From positions 1-64,000 of the forward strand of contig VXAZ01000413.1 of the NCBI GenBank assembly GCA_013399875.1: DNA of 64,000 bases. The letters run 5' to 3'. Source of the stretch: Gymnorhina tibicen (lineage: Eukaryota; Chordata; Aves; Passeriformes; Artamidae). This document shows, in pieces, positions 12,131 through 26,617 of the stretch (its first letter is position 1; each line of letters starts with the position of its first letter). Both the position numbers and the translations under genes were made by a program. Below the pieces are notes generated by a model, which was not told the origin of the DNA, did no database searches, and saw nothing but the letters and a program-made list of their open reading frames with translations.

Positions 12131-15100
12131 GTAATGGAGATGGGTTTCCTCCTGTTAGACTTTTGCTGTCGCATTGCTAAAATGCAGAAGCTAGATTCAA
12201 GGAGGACCTTGAATGTTTCCCTGCACCACTGAGGACAGACCTCAGATTTTGATCCCAGGCTACTTAGATCCCACTCTTAAATTTGCAGTTTTATGAATGC
12301 AACTAGCCCTGGAAAATGCAGAGTGACTCACACACCAGTTCCAGGACTGAGACTAAAGCTGGCTCATGGAGAAGTGAAAACGGAGCAAGATAATGATGAC
12401 ACAAGGATATTTGTTCATTAACAGCTAATGTTGACATTACAGATGTGCCAATACAGGGAACTGAGTGTTTTGAATTTGTGAATCATCTAATCCATTAATA
12501 TTTTTCTTTTCTTTCAAGGAGAATTTATTTGGACTGTATTGATGGTAGATTGGCTATTTTCAGTGTATTGCAAATCCCATTTCTGCTGCTTTTCTGTTTG
12601 TGTAAAAGTATATTCTTAACAGGCAGAAAAGGCCCAGAGAAAGTAACTACATGCTTGTAAGATCATACTACTAAAAGTGATGTTATTAAGTACAAGTATG
12701 CATGAGTTCATGTGTACGTAGAGAACTATAGTGCCCCTACAGAGATAGCAAAGACAAGTTAGTATAGATATAAAAGGAAGATATATTTGATAGTAGTATT
12801 TTAATAAGAAACAGTGTTCACAATTGGAAATTTCTACTTGCATAATAGGAAAGCAATTTTTCTAATGTATTTAATTAGTGACTGAAATTCAAAAATTAAT
12901 GAGATGAAATTTTGTTACAAACCAAGATATATTCTAATTCATGTGTTTCATTTAGTTGCATCAGTAGCTGCAGCTATGACTTTTAATTTGATATTTTATA
13001 CTAATTTGTTAATTGTGTTATTCATCCTGGGCAGTCTGTCAGGGTGATCTTTCATTTGTATGACAGTGAAGATCTAATCTGCATTCAGGTAATCATACAA
13101 GCATAGGAGTAATTGGCAGGATTTTCAAGGAAATCATGCTATAATCTGATGTAATTGGAAAATAATGCAGAAGCTGCGTAAATAGACCTCTTAAAAATGA
13201 ATTGGTATATGCTGTGACACCGGAGGAAGAAAACCCTACTGATCAAAAATGAATGGAGTTTGGACAGATGTGATTATCCATTTATGTCTTCTGCACTTGT
13301 CTGCCAACATACTGATGATTCTCAATGCTTGAGCACAAGTTATACTTAGACAGTCCCGTGTCTACAGCTTCTGTTTTTCAGAGCCAGCGTTTAACTCTTT
13401 CAGTGTCTCCTACAAAATCTTTGCAATTAAAGACCAAAGGGAAACTGGCACATTCTCAGTAAAGGAAGGGTTAAAGCCATCTGTAGCTTGGGAAGAATAG
13501 GGGAACCTGTTGGAGTCTGTGGAAGGTCTGACTCAGCTGGAGGGTGTGCCTAACTGAGCCGTGGTCCCTAAAGTAAGGGTGCACCCATTTATCCATCACG
13601 ACCACAGTGAAGCAGTATTAGTATGACACCTGCTTACCTGTGGCTGGTTCTGGGCTTTGCATGCCTGTGGAAGCTGCTGAAACCTTCTTCACAGCTGGCT
13701 GGGATTTGCAACACTATGAGAGAAAGGCCGCAAACATTCAGGGTTTTTTTGGCACATTGGGGATCTTTTGGAAATTTTTCACTCATGATGATAAATCCAA
13801 CTGCTTAGAGTAGATACTGCTGCAAATCCACCTGCTTTTGCAGCAGGCTTCTGTCTTGAGTAGCAGAGCTGCAGGAATGTTGTATTTCATGGTCTACAGT
13901 TTGCTAAGCTAAGGCTGAAGCTCCCAGCTGTCTGGATGGTTTGCAGTCATAAGTGTCCCAGCCCATGCAACAACCCTCTGTGAGCAACAACAGGTTGTGT
14001 CCTGTCACAGCATCATGGGGGGTACCTGCAGCTGCACCCCATCCTACACACCTCTCTTGATGTCAGGGCTATGTTGAAAAAGACAGTAATGACTATTTAT
14101 AAGACCGTCATTGTTTTTACTGTACAAAGATGCAGGTATGATATGGTGCAGATGGCATTCTCTTTGAGGTGTCTCTGAGGTACTATCAAAGACTTATCTG
14201 CAAGTGTCATGCAGCCAGGATGGTGACAGTGCCAACCATCATCCGAGTAGATTTCGAAAGTAGGTGAGAGATAGCCTTTGTGAGATAAGTGTAGAAGTAA
14301 ATCCTGATGAATACAACTGGGTGAATCAGACAATACTTGGAATGATTCCAAAGCTTGCAGTTGTTTCTATAGCTAGATAAAAATGTATCATCTAAGGTGT
14401 AGTGTATAAATGGAACAGATAATTCTGTGCTTGCCAAGAATCTGGGTTATTTAGACTACTACACATAATTACTTAGCTTACTAAAAGAAAATATAGTAAG
14501 ACAAAATTTTGCAACTCAGTACTTCCTGATGCTAAAAAGCTGTTTGCCTGGGGAGGTGTTGGCAAGCACAGCTGCAGGACTGGTGTGGAGTTCAGTTTGC
14601 TGCCTGCAGGCAAGAAGAGTCAAATTCAGCCCTTCTACATTTGGGTGTAGCTTTCCTTCATCCACCACTTGAACAGGGCAGAAATTTTGTCCTCAGTCAG
14701 AATGTTATTCTGTGAGGCTGTAATGATGTAATTTTGGGATATTGTCCTTCTATAAAGTGTCAAATTAATCTGCCTGTGCATATGAGAAACTGCTGATTGT
14801 GATTTATGAGTATGGCTTATGGCTTATGAGTATCAGAGCCAGACTCTGTTTCCTGGAAATTGTTAGTGAGATTGTTTATTTTGAAGCATTAAATTCTTAA
14901 TTGTAAATAAAGTTAATTTACACTGGAACCACAGAACAGAGCTATTTGCCTGCTAGAATACTGTAGGTGTATTTATTATTCAGTAAGGCTTTAGAAGCAA
15001 ACACAGATACTTATAGACCAATTCTAAGTATGCACACTGGGTCAAGGAAATTGAATATAAACATTCTGGAGTCAGATGGTAAAAGTGATGATCTTCCACA

Positions 15101-15684
15101 AGTAGCTGAGCAGCATTTACACAGACGAACACCATTCCCAGACATGTAAGCTACTCAATACTTAAAAGTATGCATCTCTTGTCAAAAAGTATGAGAATTT
15201 CTTAACAATCCAGCATTCTTTGATGTAGACAAGAGATGCCCGGGGAGAGTATAGGAGTGGTCTACAAAAGAACAGAAGTCATGGCTCAGAAGAGACAAAG
15301 TGGGTCTTTAGAACACAGAGCACCTGACCAAAGGATGGTATGAGCTCGATAGGAGCTCACCTGGGCTGAAGAGATGACTGAAAATTCAGGGTGGAAGGAT
15401 ACAGTTATGTGTAACCAAGTATGTGGGAACTACATCCAGCTTAGGAAGATGCTGAGGTGAAAATATGCAAAGCTCAGAGAGTCATATAGGGTGATACTGT
15501 GCACTTGTCTTTCTTTATGCACTTCCTCAGCCGTCTACTTAATGCTGCTCTTGGAGACAAGCTAGCTAGACCTTTGGGCTCATTCAAAACTGAGATTCTT
15601 CTTGTGATGATGGTGAGGTAAATGGTTTATGGAGTGGCCAGTAAAGTGGTAAAAAGAATCCTGGGAGCCTGATAAATCTTTGAC
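12131..15684. other. AT-rich non-genic DNA, possible conserved noncoding stretch
   Basis: No gene or transposon is seen. The part about 12,880-13,200 is rich in homeodomain-type cores (TTAATT, TAATTG) and other regulatory-looking words, and could be a conserved noncoding element; this is a guess from base pattern only. A perfect 7-bp hairpin (TGAGCTC, five-base loop, GAGCTCA) sits near 15,343-15,361, with no assigned role. Confidence 0.45.
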
Positions 15685-15755
15685 TGTCTCCTTCCCTTTC
15701 TCTTTGCCTTCCCTTGCCTTTCCTACTTGCCTTTCCTCTTTTCCTTCCTTTTTCT
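15685..15755. repeat. Polypyrimidine tract with CCTTGCCTTTCC-like units
   Basis: About 70 bases of nearly pure C/T with loosely repeated CCTTGCCTTTCC units. It is a simple-sequence tract. It explains the lysine/arginine-rich frames on the opposite strand, which should not be read as genes. Confidence 0.8.
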
Positions 15756-18700
15756 GAGGAGACAGTTGAAGAATGCATCTTTGCATGATTTATGAAGATG
15801 ATCTGAAACTTCAGTGTTTGTTTTGTTGTGATAAGTATTTGATTTTTGCATATGAAAAACACAGTGGTTTCTCCAGAAGTGTCTCAATCTAGCAGACTGC
15901 ACAACTGGTGCAGCTTCGGTGTTTCTTAAGTCAAACAAGTGAAAGAGGAAGGAATTTTGTGAGAGTGTTCAAAAATCCTTTTCAAAAAGACAGAATTGGC
16001 AAAACATTTAGGAGAACCAAATGAAGACTCAACTTCCGATTACAAGTATTTAAAAAAAAAGGCAAGAAATATGGAAAGCAAACTAAGAAATAGAGACATT
16101 TTTCAGCCATCACTGTGAAATAGTACAAATTTGCAAGCCAGATTTCTCAAATTGATCTCAAATTATCCCAACTTGCCATTTTATATCCTGTCAGATGACA
16201 GCATATGAAAGGTTTCGATTAGATTAAAGGCAGTCATCTGTTGATTTCAGGTGTACTTGTGCACTTGTGCATCAGGTGGTTATTTTCTGTGGTTCAAAGA
16301 GAAAGAATACAACTCAGACAGGGGTTAATCAACAAAAATATTCAAAGCCATGTAACTGTGCAAAAATAATAGTCAGATTTGCAGGTGAACAGAATGAAGT
16401 CCAGGTGGCTCAGATCCAGAATGAAGCCCTTGCACCGCTGCAGGTGATGCATGTAAAAGGAGGATATGCAAAACAGAGCAAGTGAGCAAAAAAGCCTTAG
16501 GGGTTACAGCAGAAAAATCAGCTTGTTGTAGGACTGTGACAGGGAAATGGAGGTGCAGCTCCAACCATTTGTGCACATGACAAGGATGCTTTCGGCACAT
16601 GGGCAGATATGTTCCACAAAGAAAATACACAGGCTGCAAAAGAGCTCCTCATCTTTCCTGCTAAAGAGGAAGAGAGTAGCAAGCCTAGAAAGACATGAAA
16701 TAGTTAAAGGGAAAAGCAAATATATTTTGCAAAGCAGAAACACACTGGAAGCCATGTAAGCCTTGCCTTACATTTTGCTTCTCCTTTTGTCAGTTTCCCA
16801 TAATTATTCTCTTACTCCTCTACTTTTATTGTTTACATGGCTTTTCTGTCTCATACGCTGTGTCTCTGGGTTGTGCAAGCACTTACATTGTGAACTACTC
16901 ATTTCCTTGCTTGTATATTAGAAAAGAGCAATTTTTTATTTTTATAGTAGTATTTGTAGTAAAGGAAGTAAAAATATTTCATGGGGAAACACTAAGCTGT
17001 GTAGCAAAAGTAACCTCTTTGTCTGTGGGAGACAGAAGCTGGATTGTATGTGCTTCTCATTTACAAATGCCTGTGCTGGTATTTTTTTAATTGGGATATT
17101 GCAATAAAATGTAACAGGGAAATGAGAACACTGTAGCATAACCTGAAATTAAATACTGCTTCTTTCTGGGCACAACAGGAGCAGTTATCAAACAAGATTG
17201 CACAGATTATGTGGGACACAATGATAAATCCTTTTTGTGAAAAATTTATTTAAATGAGTCTCTACTGTTGGTGTCATCCCAAACACTGCATCAGCAAAAT
17301 TTACTCCAAGTGCATTGACTAGCCCAACAAAGAGCACAGTACTTTTGAGAAGACTCCAGCTTGTTCCCTTCCCTTGCTGAAGATATCTTTACATCAGATA
17401 TATCTACTTGCTCTCTTCTTCCTTACTTGAATCATCTGTAGTGGTTCTGTCAGACAAAAATATTTGGCAAAGTGAATTGAATTTAGGCAGAATGCAAATG
17501 ACCTTTTGTGGTAGTCTCAGTCCTCTCTGTATCTCACACTCTTGTCCAAACAGTGACGTTTTAGTGCTGAAAAATTGTCTTTTCTATAATAAGTGAAAAT
17601 AAATATTAACATGCTGCCACTTGTTGAGTCCTCTAGAGAGGACTGTAGCAGCTCACCCTAAAAAGGGAAAGGAATGAGTCCAAAGTGAGAAATGTGTCAT
17701 TGCTTTAACACAGATGGTTTTTGCACGTGTGCAGAAATGGAGGGGGTGGGAATGGAAGGGAAAGAAATTGCTGAACAAATCCCAGAATAGCTTGCCCAGT
17801 ATCAGAGGAAGATGATAACATGAGACAGATTTCTCATATTTCCTTATTTGCTATTGTGCAAAAATAGCCGAATGTTGATAACTGTCTTTGTACTGACCTC
17901 ACAAAGAAATTCCTTCAAAAAAATTTCTATTCACTCTTCATTCCACATAGTGCTTGGAAAATAGATATTGTTTGGGTCCATCATCTTTGAGCAGTGTTAA
18001 AAATGCCTTAGGCTTTTACTTAACTAATGCTGCTGTTTCCCAAGGAAGTAAGGTCCGGATGGGTAATTAGGCCATGGAATAGTTGTGTGAAAGATAAACA
18101 ACATTGTATTGAGAGTCAAACTTAGCTCCACAATGTAAATACTACAAGGTAATTGAGTTAACTGAGGACAACATTTCTTTAATACACCCATGGGACAAAT
18201 TAATTGCTGAGTCATACTGCAACATAATGCATGTTTAAAATCAAAGCAAGTTACAAGCTGGAATTAAAATCTCTGTGAATACTAAACACCAGATTTAAGT
18301 CAGACTGTGGTATTTTATATCAAGGAGTCTACCCAACCTTAGTTCTACCTCTGTAATTTAGGCGTGACCAGATGCAGATACAGATTGAGCATTTAATGTA
18401 CTGTCCAATGCTCAGGTCTTCCAACAGTACTTCTCTTTTGTTTTGTAAAACCTTGAATATATTTTCCATACATTCCTTTACATCTTCATTATTTTATTTT
18501 TGGTTTGGAACATGAAGTGACTGTGTGTATTGTCTATATTTGGAATAAAACAGAAACAAACCAAAAATGGTTTGGGGATGACAGTGGAGGGGTTTATACC
18601 GAACACTAGCATGCATAAAAATTGGCATAAATACTTTTTCTGCCTTCAGTGCCATGGGATTTAAAGGAAATAGATTTAATAGGCAGCTGCAAACAATTAC

Positions 18701-21700
18701 TAGACTTTTTAATGGAGCTCTACAATGTTATGAATCTGCTCTACTTCTTCAAAAGCACTGATTTTTATTGTTTGAAAGTAATCCCTTCCCTCTTCTTATA
18801 AGTAAATCTGTGTACTGAATTTTCTCAGAGACAGAGACGACAGTTTCTTTCCGCAAGGCTGGACTTTTCAGAAGACACCATTACATTCAGACTTTGTCTT
18901 AAGAGGCAAGGAAAGAAGGGAAGCAAGAAACTGTTCTCCAATATGTTTTCATTTCTTCTCTCCATGCATATTTCCTAATTTTCTAGGTTTGCCTCAGTGT
19001 TCAGAATTTCAAAGCAGTGGAAACTGGCTGCCGGTTTGGGAAAGAGAGAGAGTTGTGTATTTTCAGCAAGAAAAATTCTATTCGTACAAACAACATGGTC
19101 CTTTCCACCTGATTGAGAAACACTGTCTTTAAGAGGTCTTCTGATCACTGGACTGGGGAATCCATGGTTAAAACTGAGTTCACAGAATGATTTCCTGAAA
19201 ATGTTTAACCCCTTGCAAAAGTTTGTAAACTCCAGGACTTGGGAAATGGATCCATGAACAACAAATCAAAACAAAGTAGAAAGGTCAGCATAAACTGTCA
19301 AGAGATAAAGAGTGTTTTTGGGGGAACACGAACAGCAGTAGTCTGATTCCTCACAGAGCCATTAATGACTTGGTGAAAGAGAAGAGAGGAACTTACTGCA
19401 TTCCAGACACGTCTGTAAATATTACACTAGTCTATTTATTACTCAGTGGCCTAAAGTCACATTATATAGACTATTGAAGGTCAGCAATTATAAAGACTCC
19501 TAGTCACTTGTTAACTGTTTGCTTTTCTTTCATTGCTACAGTAAAAGAGTAACTCAGACTACTGATTAAACCATGTTATGCACAAGGGTCTGATAGACCA
19601 GAAACGACCACACCACCAGGAATAGCAGATTGCAAAATGCAGACAGAGGAGGGACTGGGAAATAGAAAACAATTAGGCAGCCTCTCTCTCCTCCTAAATC
19701 TCCCTCTACAGTTGTGCTAGGAAACTTACCAACTTCTTCTGTGTGTCAATCCCTTGTAGAATTTTTCTTTCCTAGCTTTCCCACAGACATTTTTCAAAAA
19801 CTCTAGGCTTTATTTCACTGCAGAAACAAAACCCTTCAATTTTTAGACAGTAAAGATTCAATCTTCCAGCTAGTATAGATTCACCATTAAATGATGATAT
19901 ACACTGAAGGGTTTTGTATCCTTTTACAAAAATGTATGTAATGATAAGCAAAAATACACGAGGATGAGAGGTGTGTTTCAGGTCTTCATCACATGCTCTT
20001 TTTTGTTATGAGACAGGTCATAGACACAATATATATGAATATTTTCCTATAACATCAACTTTCTACATCTGCCTTGAGTCAGAGTCTCTCTATTTTCAGA
20101 TGGTGGTAAAAAATGATCATCCACCAGAGTTTTTTGAGATACCAGAATAGCTCTTCTCTAGTTAAGATTAAAAAGATACAAGTATCTCTCCAGCAGTTTG
20201 TGCCATCCTGTTGTTAGTTAATTGTCCGTTTGCATTGTAAATGACCAGCTTCTGTGTGGTAACTATAGACCCAAGTTCCTATTTCTCTGAAAACCTATGT
20301 GCCTGCTTTGAGTTCCAGTGTACAACTACAGTTAAAGAGTGTGCTTATAGAAGAGAATAGAAATCAGAAAACCTAAAAAGCTCACTTAAGATAATTGTTT
20401 ATTTATAGAAACCATTGTCCCATATTGGTTGTGACACAGCAGTTTCTTTTAGTCAGAATACATGGCATAAATCTATCTGTCTGAGTATGTTTGTGGTCTC
20501 TGATATACAATCTCTTTCAGATATCTCTGGAATGGATCAGGCATGTCTATATTGCAGCAATGCAAAACTGTGTCTTAATAGCACAATCTGCCCCTGAGAA
20601 CTTGGTGTTACACTCTTACTCCCTGGGCTAGTCTGTATTTGGAGAAATCCTTTTATTATTTATAATAGAAGTGCTTATGCATACAACACTGACTTATAAG
20701 GATTTAGGGATTTGGAAATACTAGGTTTTATTCTATAGGGCCAACTTTGATAAGATAAAATTATAAAGAGGTATATCACATGCATAATATACCAAATAAC
20801 AATATATAGAAAATGAAAGCATCTTCAGTTTTAGAAATGAAATTTTCATCTTTGTCTCAATATTTGTTTTCCATAAATGCCTCAGCTCTCTTTTGACAAA
20901 ACTGAAACTGTCTGAAACTTTAAATTTCTGTGTGTAGCCTATTCCTCTGTCTAGAGAGGATTTCGATTTAGAAAATAAAATTGAAATTAATGTCATATTT
21001 CCATTGACAGGTACAGTAGGTAGACAAAAGTCAGTTTTGGGGTTGCAATTCGTGTTTTGCAAAAGATCCATTGTCTGAATCAGGGACAGTGCAGAGGTTC
21101 CTGAGAGACAGCTATCCTCAACCAGTAACAGAGTAGTGTTTCCAGTGTGACACTTAGACGAGGTGAATTGGTCTGAAAGCCCTCTGCTTCTGGGCTCCTT
21201 CAGGGGTCCTCATGAATTTGTCTCCTCAGTGCTTTTTTGTGTTAACTTGCTTTTTCACCTGGAAGTTGCCTTAACATATCTAATAAAGTTGAACATGTGA
21301 AGCGATTGTTCAGCAAATGATTTGGGGCTAAAATCTTCAAGAACTGAATGCCACTTTTCTTTAGGTCATAGTTAACTTTTGCTGGATTGCAACAAAGATC
21401 CTCCCTTCACACTGAATTGCCTTGGGACTCCCATCCCACAAATTAGATGCCTACAGTCTTTCTTCAGAAAAGATACACAGCTCTTCTGTTTTCTGTTTGG
21501 TTGGTTGGTTGTGTTGCTTTCTTTATTTCCTACAAAAATGCCTCCAAGAGAGGAGATACCATGAGCCATTCTCCCTGTAATTAGGCAGGGCTTTCACATG
21601 CTGGTACTAGATCCTCTGCTTTTCAGGCATCAGTCACCTCTCATTGCAGGAATAGATTTTCAGTAGAGGACAAGGGACTATTCAGTGGAGAAAAGGGGAG

Positions 21701-24700
21701 AGATTGGTTTAATGTCTTCTAATGAAGTTCTTCCACTCACTATGGAAACATGAAATTCCTGGGAGAAGTGGGGGCACTTGAATCTCTGGATTAGCAAAAA
21801 TGGTTTCTGTCTGCTGTGGAAAATACAGATTTAATATTTTGATTTCCCAGGTCCAGAGGAGGAATCTGGTGACAGGTTCCTGCCATCCCACTCTACCTTG
21901 GATCCCCTGGCTGAAAGGGAATCTCTGTCCCATCTCTTTCTGACCATGCAGACTCTGATTTTCAGCTGTGTTCAGTGAATGACTAGGTTAGCGTCTGTGC
22001 ATGAAAGAAATCTATGCTCATGGGGAAGGCAGAGTGCTGAGTTACTCAGACTGGTTGAGATAAGTGTTTTTAGACATGCTGAAAAGCAGAACTCTCATTG
22101 CTTGGAGTGCATCAGTGTGAGAAACTAGATTAGCTACAGATTTTAAATGGTTCTTCTTTTGGCAGCAACTAACTATGGATTTTGAGGAAACCAGTTTTGG
22201 CACTGGAGGTCCTCTCTGCAGAGAAGATAGTGCAAAGCAGACTTCCTGCACATTAGCTAGTGTCTCCACTCTGGCTTCTCAGATAGACACAGATGGCACA
22301 TGGTAAGCTGACTCAAAACTTTTTATACAGGGCTGCCACACTCTCTCCGGGAGTTTCCAAATTGGTTGTTGTTTATGGGCAGCAGAATGTGCACAGTGAG
22401 TCCCACATTTTGTGAAGACCCTTGCAAAGCTAAGGGAAGAAAGGGGAAGGGGAAGTGGCACTTTTTAGTTTTGGCAAGTGTGACTGTTTCCTGTCAAACT
22501 TCTCCTATTGCTGCCCTTGGGGCACCAGGCTCATGCCAGTTGTGTGGGAGGCACAGAGGGGGTCTGGCACCTCCTGGAACACAGGTCCATATGCGGGGCT
22601 ATTGCTGGTGTGCGAGAGAGAACTCAAGTGTCAGAAGTGCCCCTTGCTTGCAGCCTGGTTGATTTGCATGCATCCAGGGCTTACACTCCATGCAGCCGAG
22701 GCAAATACAAAAAATCTGCAGATTCTGTCAGTCAATCTGCCAGCTGCAGAGGTAATTGAGGCATTTGAAGTTACTCTGGAACAAAGGTGCTACAAAGCTA
22801 CAAATGTTTGCAGTTGTCATGAACTAACAATCTCGTCTTTGGCGAGGCTTAAGTTCACTTCAGTACACAGTTCCATGATATTTTTCCATTCAAGTTATTC
22901 CACAGAGAAATACACTACTGGGGTATTTTAAGACTGGCTGCTAGACTCAAACTTCTAAAACCATCCAGTAATTAGAACACAGTATGATGTACTCATTCCT
23001 TCCAATTAGCATTACCATTAGCAAAATATAATTAATGACTTCTGGATCAATTCTGTGGGTTTGGACTGAGCAAATTCCTCCCAAAAATAAAAGCATGGAT
23101 TCTGAATTCAGCTCAGACTATTGCCACTTTATTGTGTGTTAGGATAAATAAATATTAATTAAAGGTTGCATGGACACATGCCCAAGCTGCCTGAATTTCT
23201 ATATACAAATATAAACTACTTCAACTTTTGTGATTTAAAAAACCCAACAAACTATTTCACTTTTGCTTGCAAGTTTAAATGTGCCCTTGTCAAACACAAT
23301 TATTTGTGATTCAGCAAAAACAGATTATTTGTAAGAAGTAATCAAACTAATAAAGAGCCCATTTACATCAGGCAGTTTATATTTGCAGAAAACACCTTAA
23401 AAGAACCCTTCCAAAAGCAAATGTATTCTGCAAAAAGGAAACAGCAGAAGCATCCTGTGTTTCTCAGCAGTTCAGCAGTACTCATTGCCAACACCAACAT
23501 CATATACTTTCAGAACTATGTTTTTCTCATCCTTATGCTGTGCCTTTTGAGGTTACATCGGGCAAACTAGTTTGGTGTCAAAGTCCTCCATACACGTTGG
23601 TGATGTGAATTTGGATGTTTTTTCTTCCTTTTTTGTCCTTGGAAAAGCGATTGCAAAACCTTTATCAAGTTATCAGTCTCACATGTAAAGAAGGGGACAT
23701 AATAAACCCTCTTTTATGTCTTTTCAGGAACTGAGGAGAGCACCATAATATTCAGGTAGTAGAATAACAGTGTAAGAAATCATTTACACACAGAAATGCC
23801 TAATGGCTGAGAAGTGACAATAAAATGTTTCTGCCATGTGTGAGCTTCTTGTTTTGATGAGAACTTATTTTGAAATGCTTTAAAGATCCCTCAAGGATGG
23901 ATTTGTTTTTGATGTTGCAAGAATCCTTCGTGGCTGCCCTTTGCACAAGAACCTGATGTATTATTGATGATGGGAAATCCTTGCTTCTGAGAAAGTCTTG
24001 AAAGGACATTTAAAGTATTTGGGTTGGGGTTTTTTTGTTTTGTTTTGTGACATTAGAGTTTAGGTCACATGACCTGGAGAATGTTTCTGGCAGAAAAAGC
24101 AAACTTCAGAAAAGAGTTGAGCTTGCTTCATTTGCAATGGCATTTTTCCATTATTTTGCTGGTTTAATTCTGTTGAAATCACCCATATGGCATTGAAGTA
24201 ACAAAATAGCTAATCAGATTGGGTAATCATAACAGATCTAGATTTATACTACATACAAATAAAATTATCACCAGTCATGAGATGGAAAAGGCCAGATGGA
24301 AAACTTTAAAATTACAATTCTACATTGTTTTACATGAGTTTGCTGGGATTATTCTCAAGGCAGAATCAGAGGTTCAAAATTCAATGCAAGCTTTTTTTAT
24401 TTAAACTATTAAGTTGTTTATTTCGTCTGGGCTACAAATTAACATATTTCTTTTTGTCTGCCATCTCAGAATTGAAAAAGAAATTTCATTGCATTTATTC
24501 TTCAGTCATGTCACACTGTAGTAGATCTACTTCCATATTTTCTCTTTCTATTTAATGATACCTACTATAAGACTAAGGATTTTAAGAGTCTTCAAAAATT
24601 ATACCCGTGATATCAGGCTATTGTTTTGAGGAAAAACAGAAAATACATTAAGACTAACATGAGTTTCTTTTCAAACTGGTACAACTGTGTTTACCTCACA

Positions 24701-26502
24701 GAGTGGTTCTGGATTAATACGGGTAACCTGGGAGGCATTAGATACCTTGGTTAACTTGAAATTTTGTCAGTCACGAAAATTCATTGTCCCTTGAGGCAAA
24801 TATTAACCTTGCCTTCATCCTGCACCAATATTTACTTTTTATATCTATAAAGCTTAGTGTTTATTCACTCCTATTAAGCCAATGTCTGCTCAGTATCTCA
24901 TACAACATACCATTACAACATACCATGACAAGAGTAAATTTAAAATCTCCTTTTTATTGAAATGCTGGGGTGAGGTGTTTTTCTGTGACATCAACAAGTA
25001 TTTGGAGAGCTTATTTACAATTGCTCTCCAAGTGCATCCTACAGGTTTATCATAAGAAGGCTTCATTGTTAATATGATTATTGTTCTGACAGCTTTATTT
25101 TTCAGCAAGTGGTGGACCATGATGTAAAGATACGTAGAGGACTCTTGCTGTGCTGTAGGGTTTTACAGCTTGAGGTGCCTGCCTGAGGGGCATTTTCTAA
25201 GGCCAACTTCACTTTAGTGTCTGTAGCCTCCATAAGTTTCTGGAGTCTGTGGAGGCATACACTCCTTGAAATGGAGATCTGGACCCTGACCAAGGAACTC
25301 AGATGTAACCACAGCAGCCTCACTCTCACTCGTGGATGTGGAGGGCACTGTGTGAGCTGAGCATGTCAGGCTGACCCTAGTCTTTGAAACACTCCCTCCT
25401 TGGAGACACCATCATGGATACCCATTCTAATGCTACTGCCAGCTAAACAGGGGCCCAAGCCTGCTAAAGAGTCACATTCTTGCATCCCATGTGTAAGCAG
25501 CTGTATTCAGCCATCAACCCTGTTGCCCTTACTTATGTGCAGTTAAAAAAATAAATTTATGAAAGAAGGGAACTAAGAAAGCAGTCACAGTTTAGGTTAA
25601 TAGCAGGACATAATGAATAAACACAATAGGAATTAAGGCATTTACATAGGAACGTAAACATGAAAGAAAACTAGTTGGAGACTTGCACAGAAATGTAAAT
25701 ACGCATTAGCCTTTACAGTCCATTCTGCTTTATCTTCTTTGGATGTGTGTATCACTCTCTTAAGTACAGAAAAAAAAGCTAACTCAGTCATTTAACATTT
25801 TATATAATTCCCCACCATTTGGTATTGTAAGGATGGGAACAAAAATCTGTCAACATGAAGCATATTTTAATGAAATGTATTGTACCCATTGATATAACAA
25901 ATATTTTTTCAACCAGAGATAACTCTGAAAAGGGTTTATTTTGTAACATACTAATGGAAACATATGGAGCCACACTCGCAATGTGAATTAGCTCCATTTC
26001 ATTCAGCCACTGATTTCCACAAAATCTGCTGCAATTTCTGCCCTTGTGAAAGCTGTATTTTTATTCAATCTGCAGAGAAGACTCCCACTGGAATCAGGCA
26101 TAAAGTCTTCCTTTTTAAAATCCAAAATTATATTTTAAAGGTGACAACTATGATTATTTCCATTTCAGAAATGGGAAAATGGAGGAAGATCAATTAGATT
26201 ACCCAAAGTCTCATGTGAGCAAATCACTGAGAGCATTTCCTGCCTTCCAGGTGTAGACCCAAAGCCTGGCATAGTTACAGAACATTACTGTTATCATATT
26301 GCTGTTTGAAGCACCAGCCTCGTTGTTCCTCAGGTCTTGAACCCTTTCTCTCCTATTTTTAAATTATTTCTACTGACGTGTGAATGATTTGTGTCCTAAA
26401 GATATCTGTATCTAAGGTGTCTGTTTCACTATCACGTTAGTGAGAAGCACTGTAAAGTGTGAAAAAAACTACATGCATTTGGGTATTCTGAAGCAACCTT
26501 GA
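15756..26502. other. Long AT-rich non-genic stretch
   Basis: No transposon, RNA gene or supported exon is seen in more than 10 kb. About 22,370-22,760 is GC-richer and open in all three plus frames, the longest about 158 codons, but that frame starts at GTG and shows no domain. About 23,100-23,420 is AT-rich with forkhead- and homeodomain-like words (AAATAAATA, TTAATTAA) and may be a regulatory element. The 16,267-16,760 region is open on both strands without a recognised product. Confidence 0.55.
24901..24926 (+). repeat. Perfect 13-bp tandem duplication
   Basis: TACAACATACCAT occurs twice in direct head-to-tail array with no mismatch. It is a small slippage-type duplication. Confidence 0.9.
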
Positions 26503-26617
26503 TCTTCTTTTCTCTTTGCTCTCTTTTTTCTCTTTTCTTAGTTTTATTTTTAAATTTTTATCTTTTTTGCTATCTGTCTTTTTATCCCTTTCCCTTTTTT
26601 GCTCTTTCCTTTTCTCT
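26503..26617. repeat. 115-bp pyrimidine-rich tract
   Basis: A long stretch of mostly T and C (TCTTTTCTCTTT-like), interrupted by a few purines. Tracts of this kind can act as polypyrimidine protein-binding sites or adopt triplex structure. Here it is only low-complexity DNA as far as I can see, and no exon follows closely. Confidence 0.75.

Noticed and set aside
15580..15862. Lysine/arginine/glutamate-rich minus frames
   Set aside because: They are the complement of the polypyrimidine tract.
19875..19905. snoRNA C-box-like ATGATGA followed by CTGA
   Set aside because: The two boxes are far too close and no terminal stem is present.
22455..22931. 158-codon plus frame with a GC-rich start
   Set aside because: It starts at GTG, shares the region with two other open frames, shows no domain and has no good acceptor.
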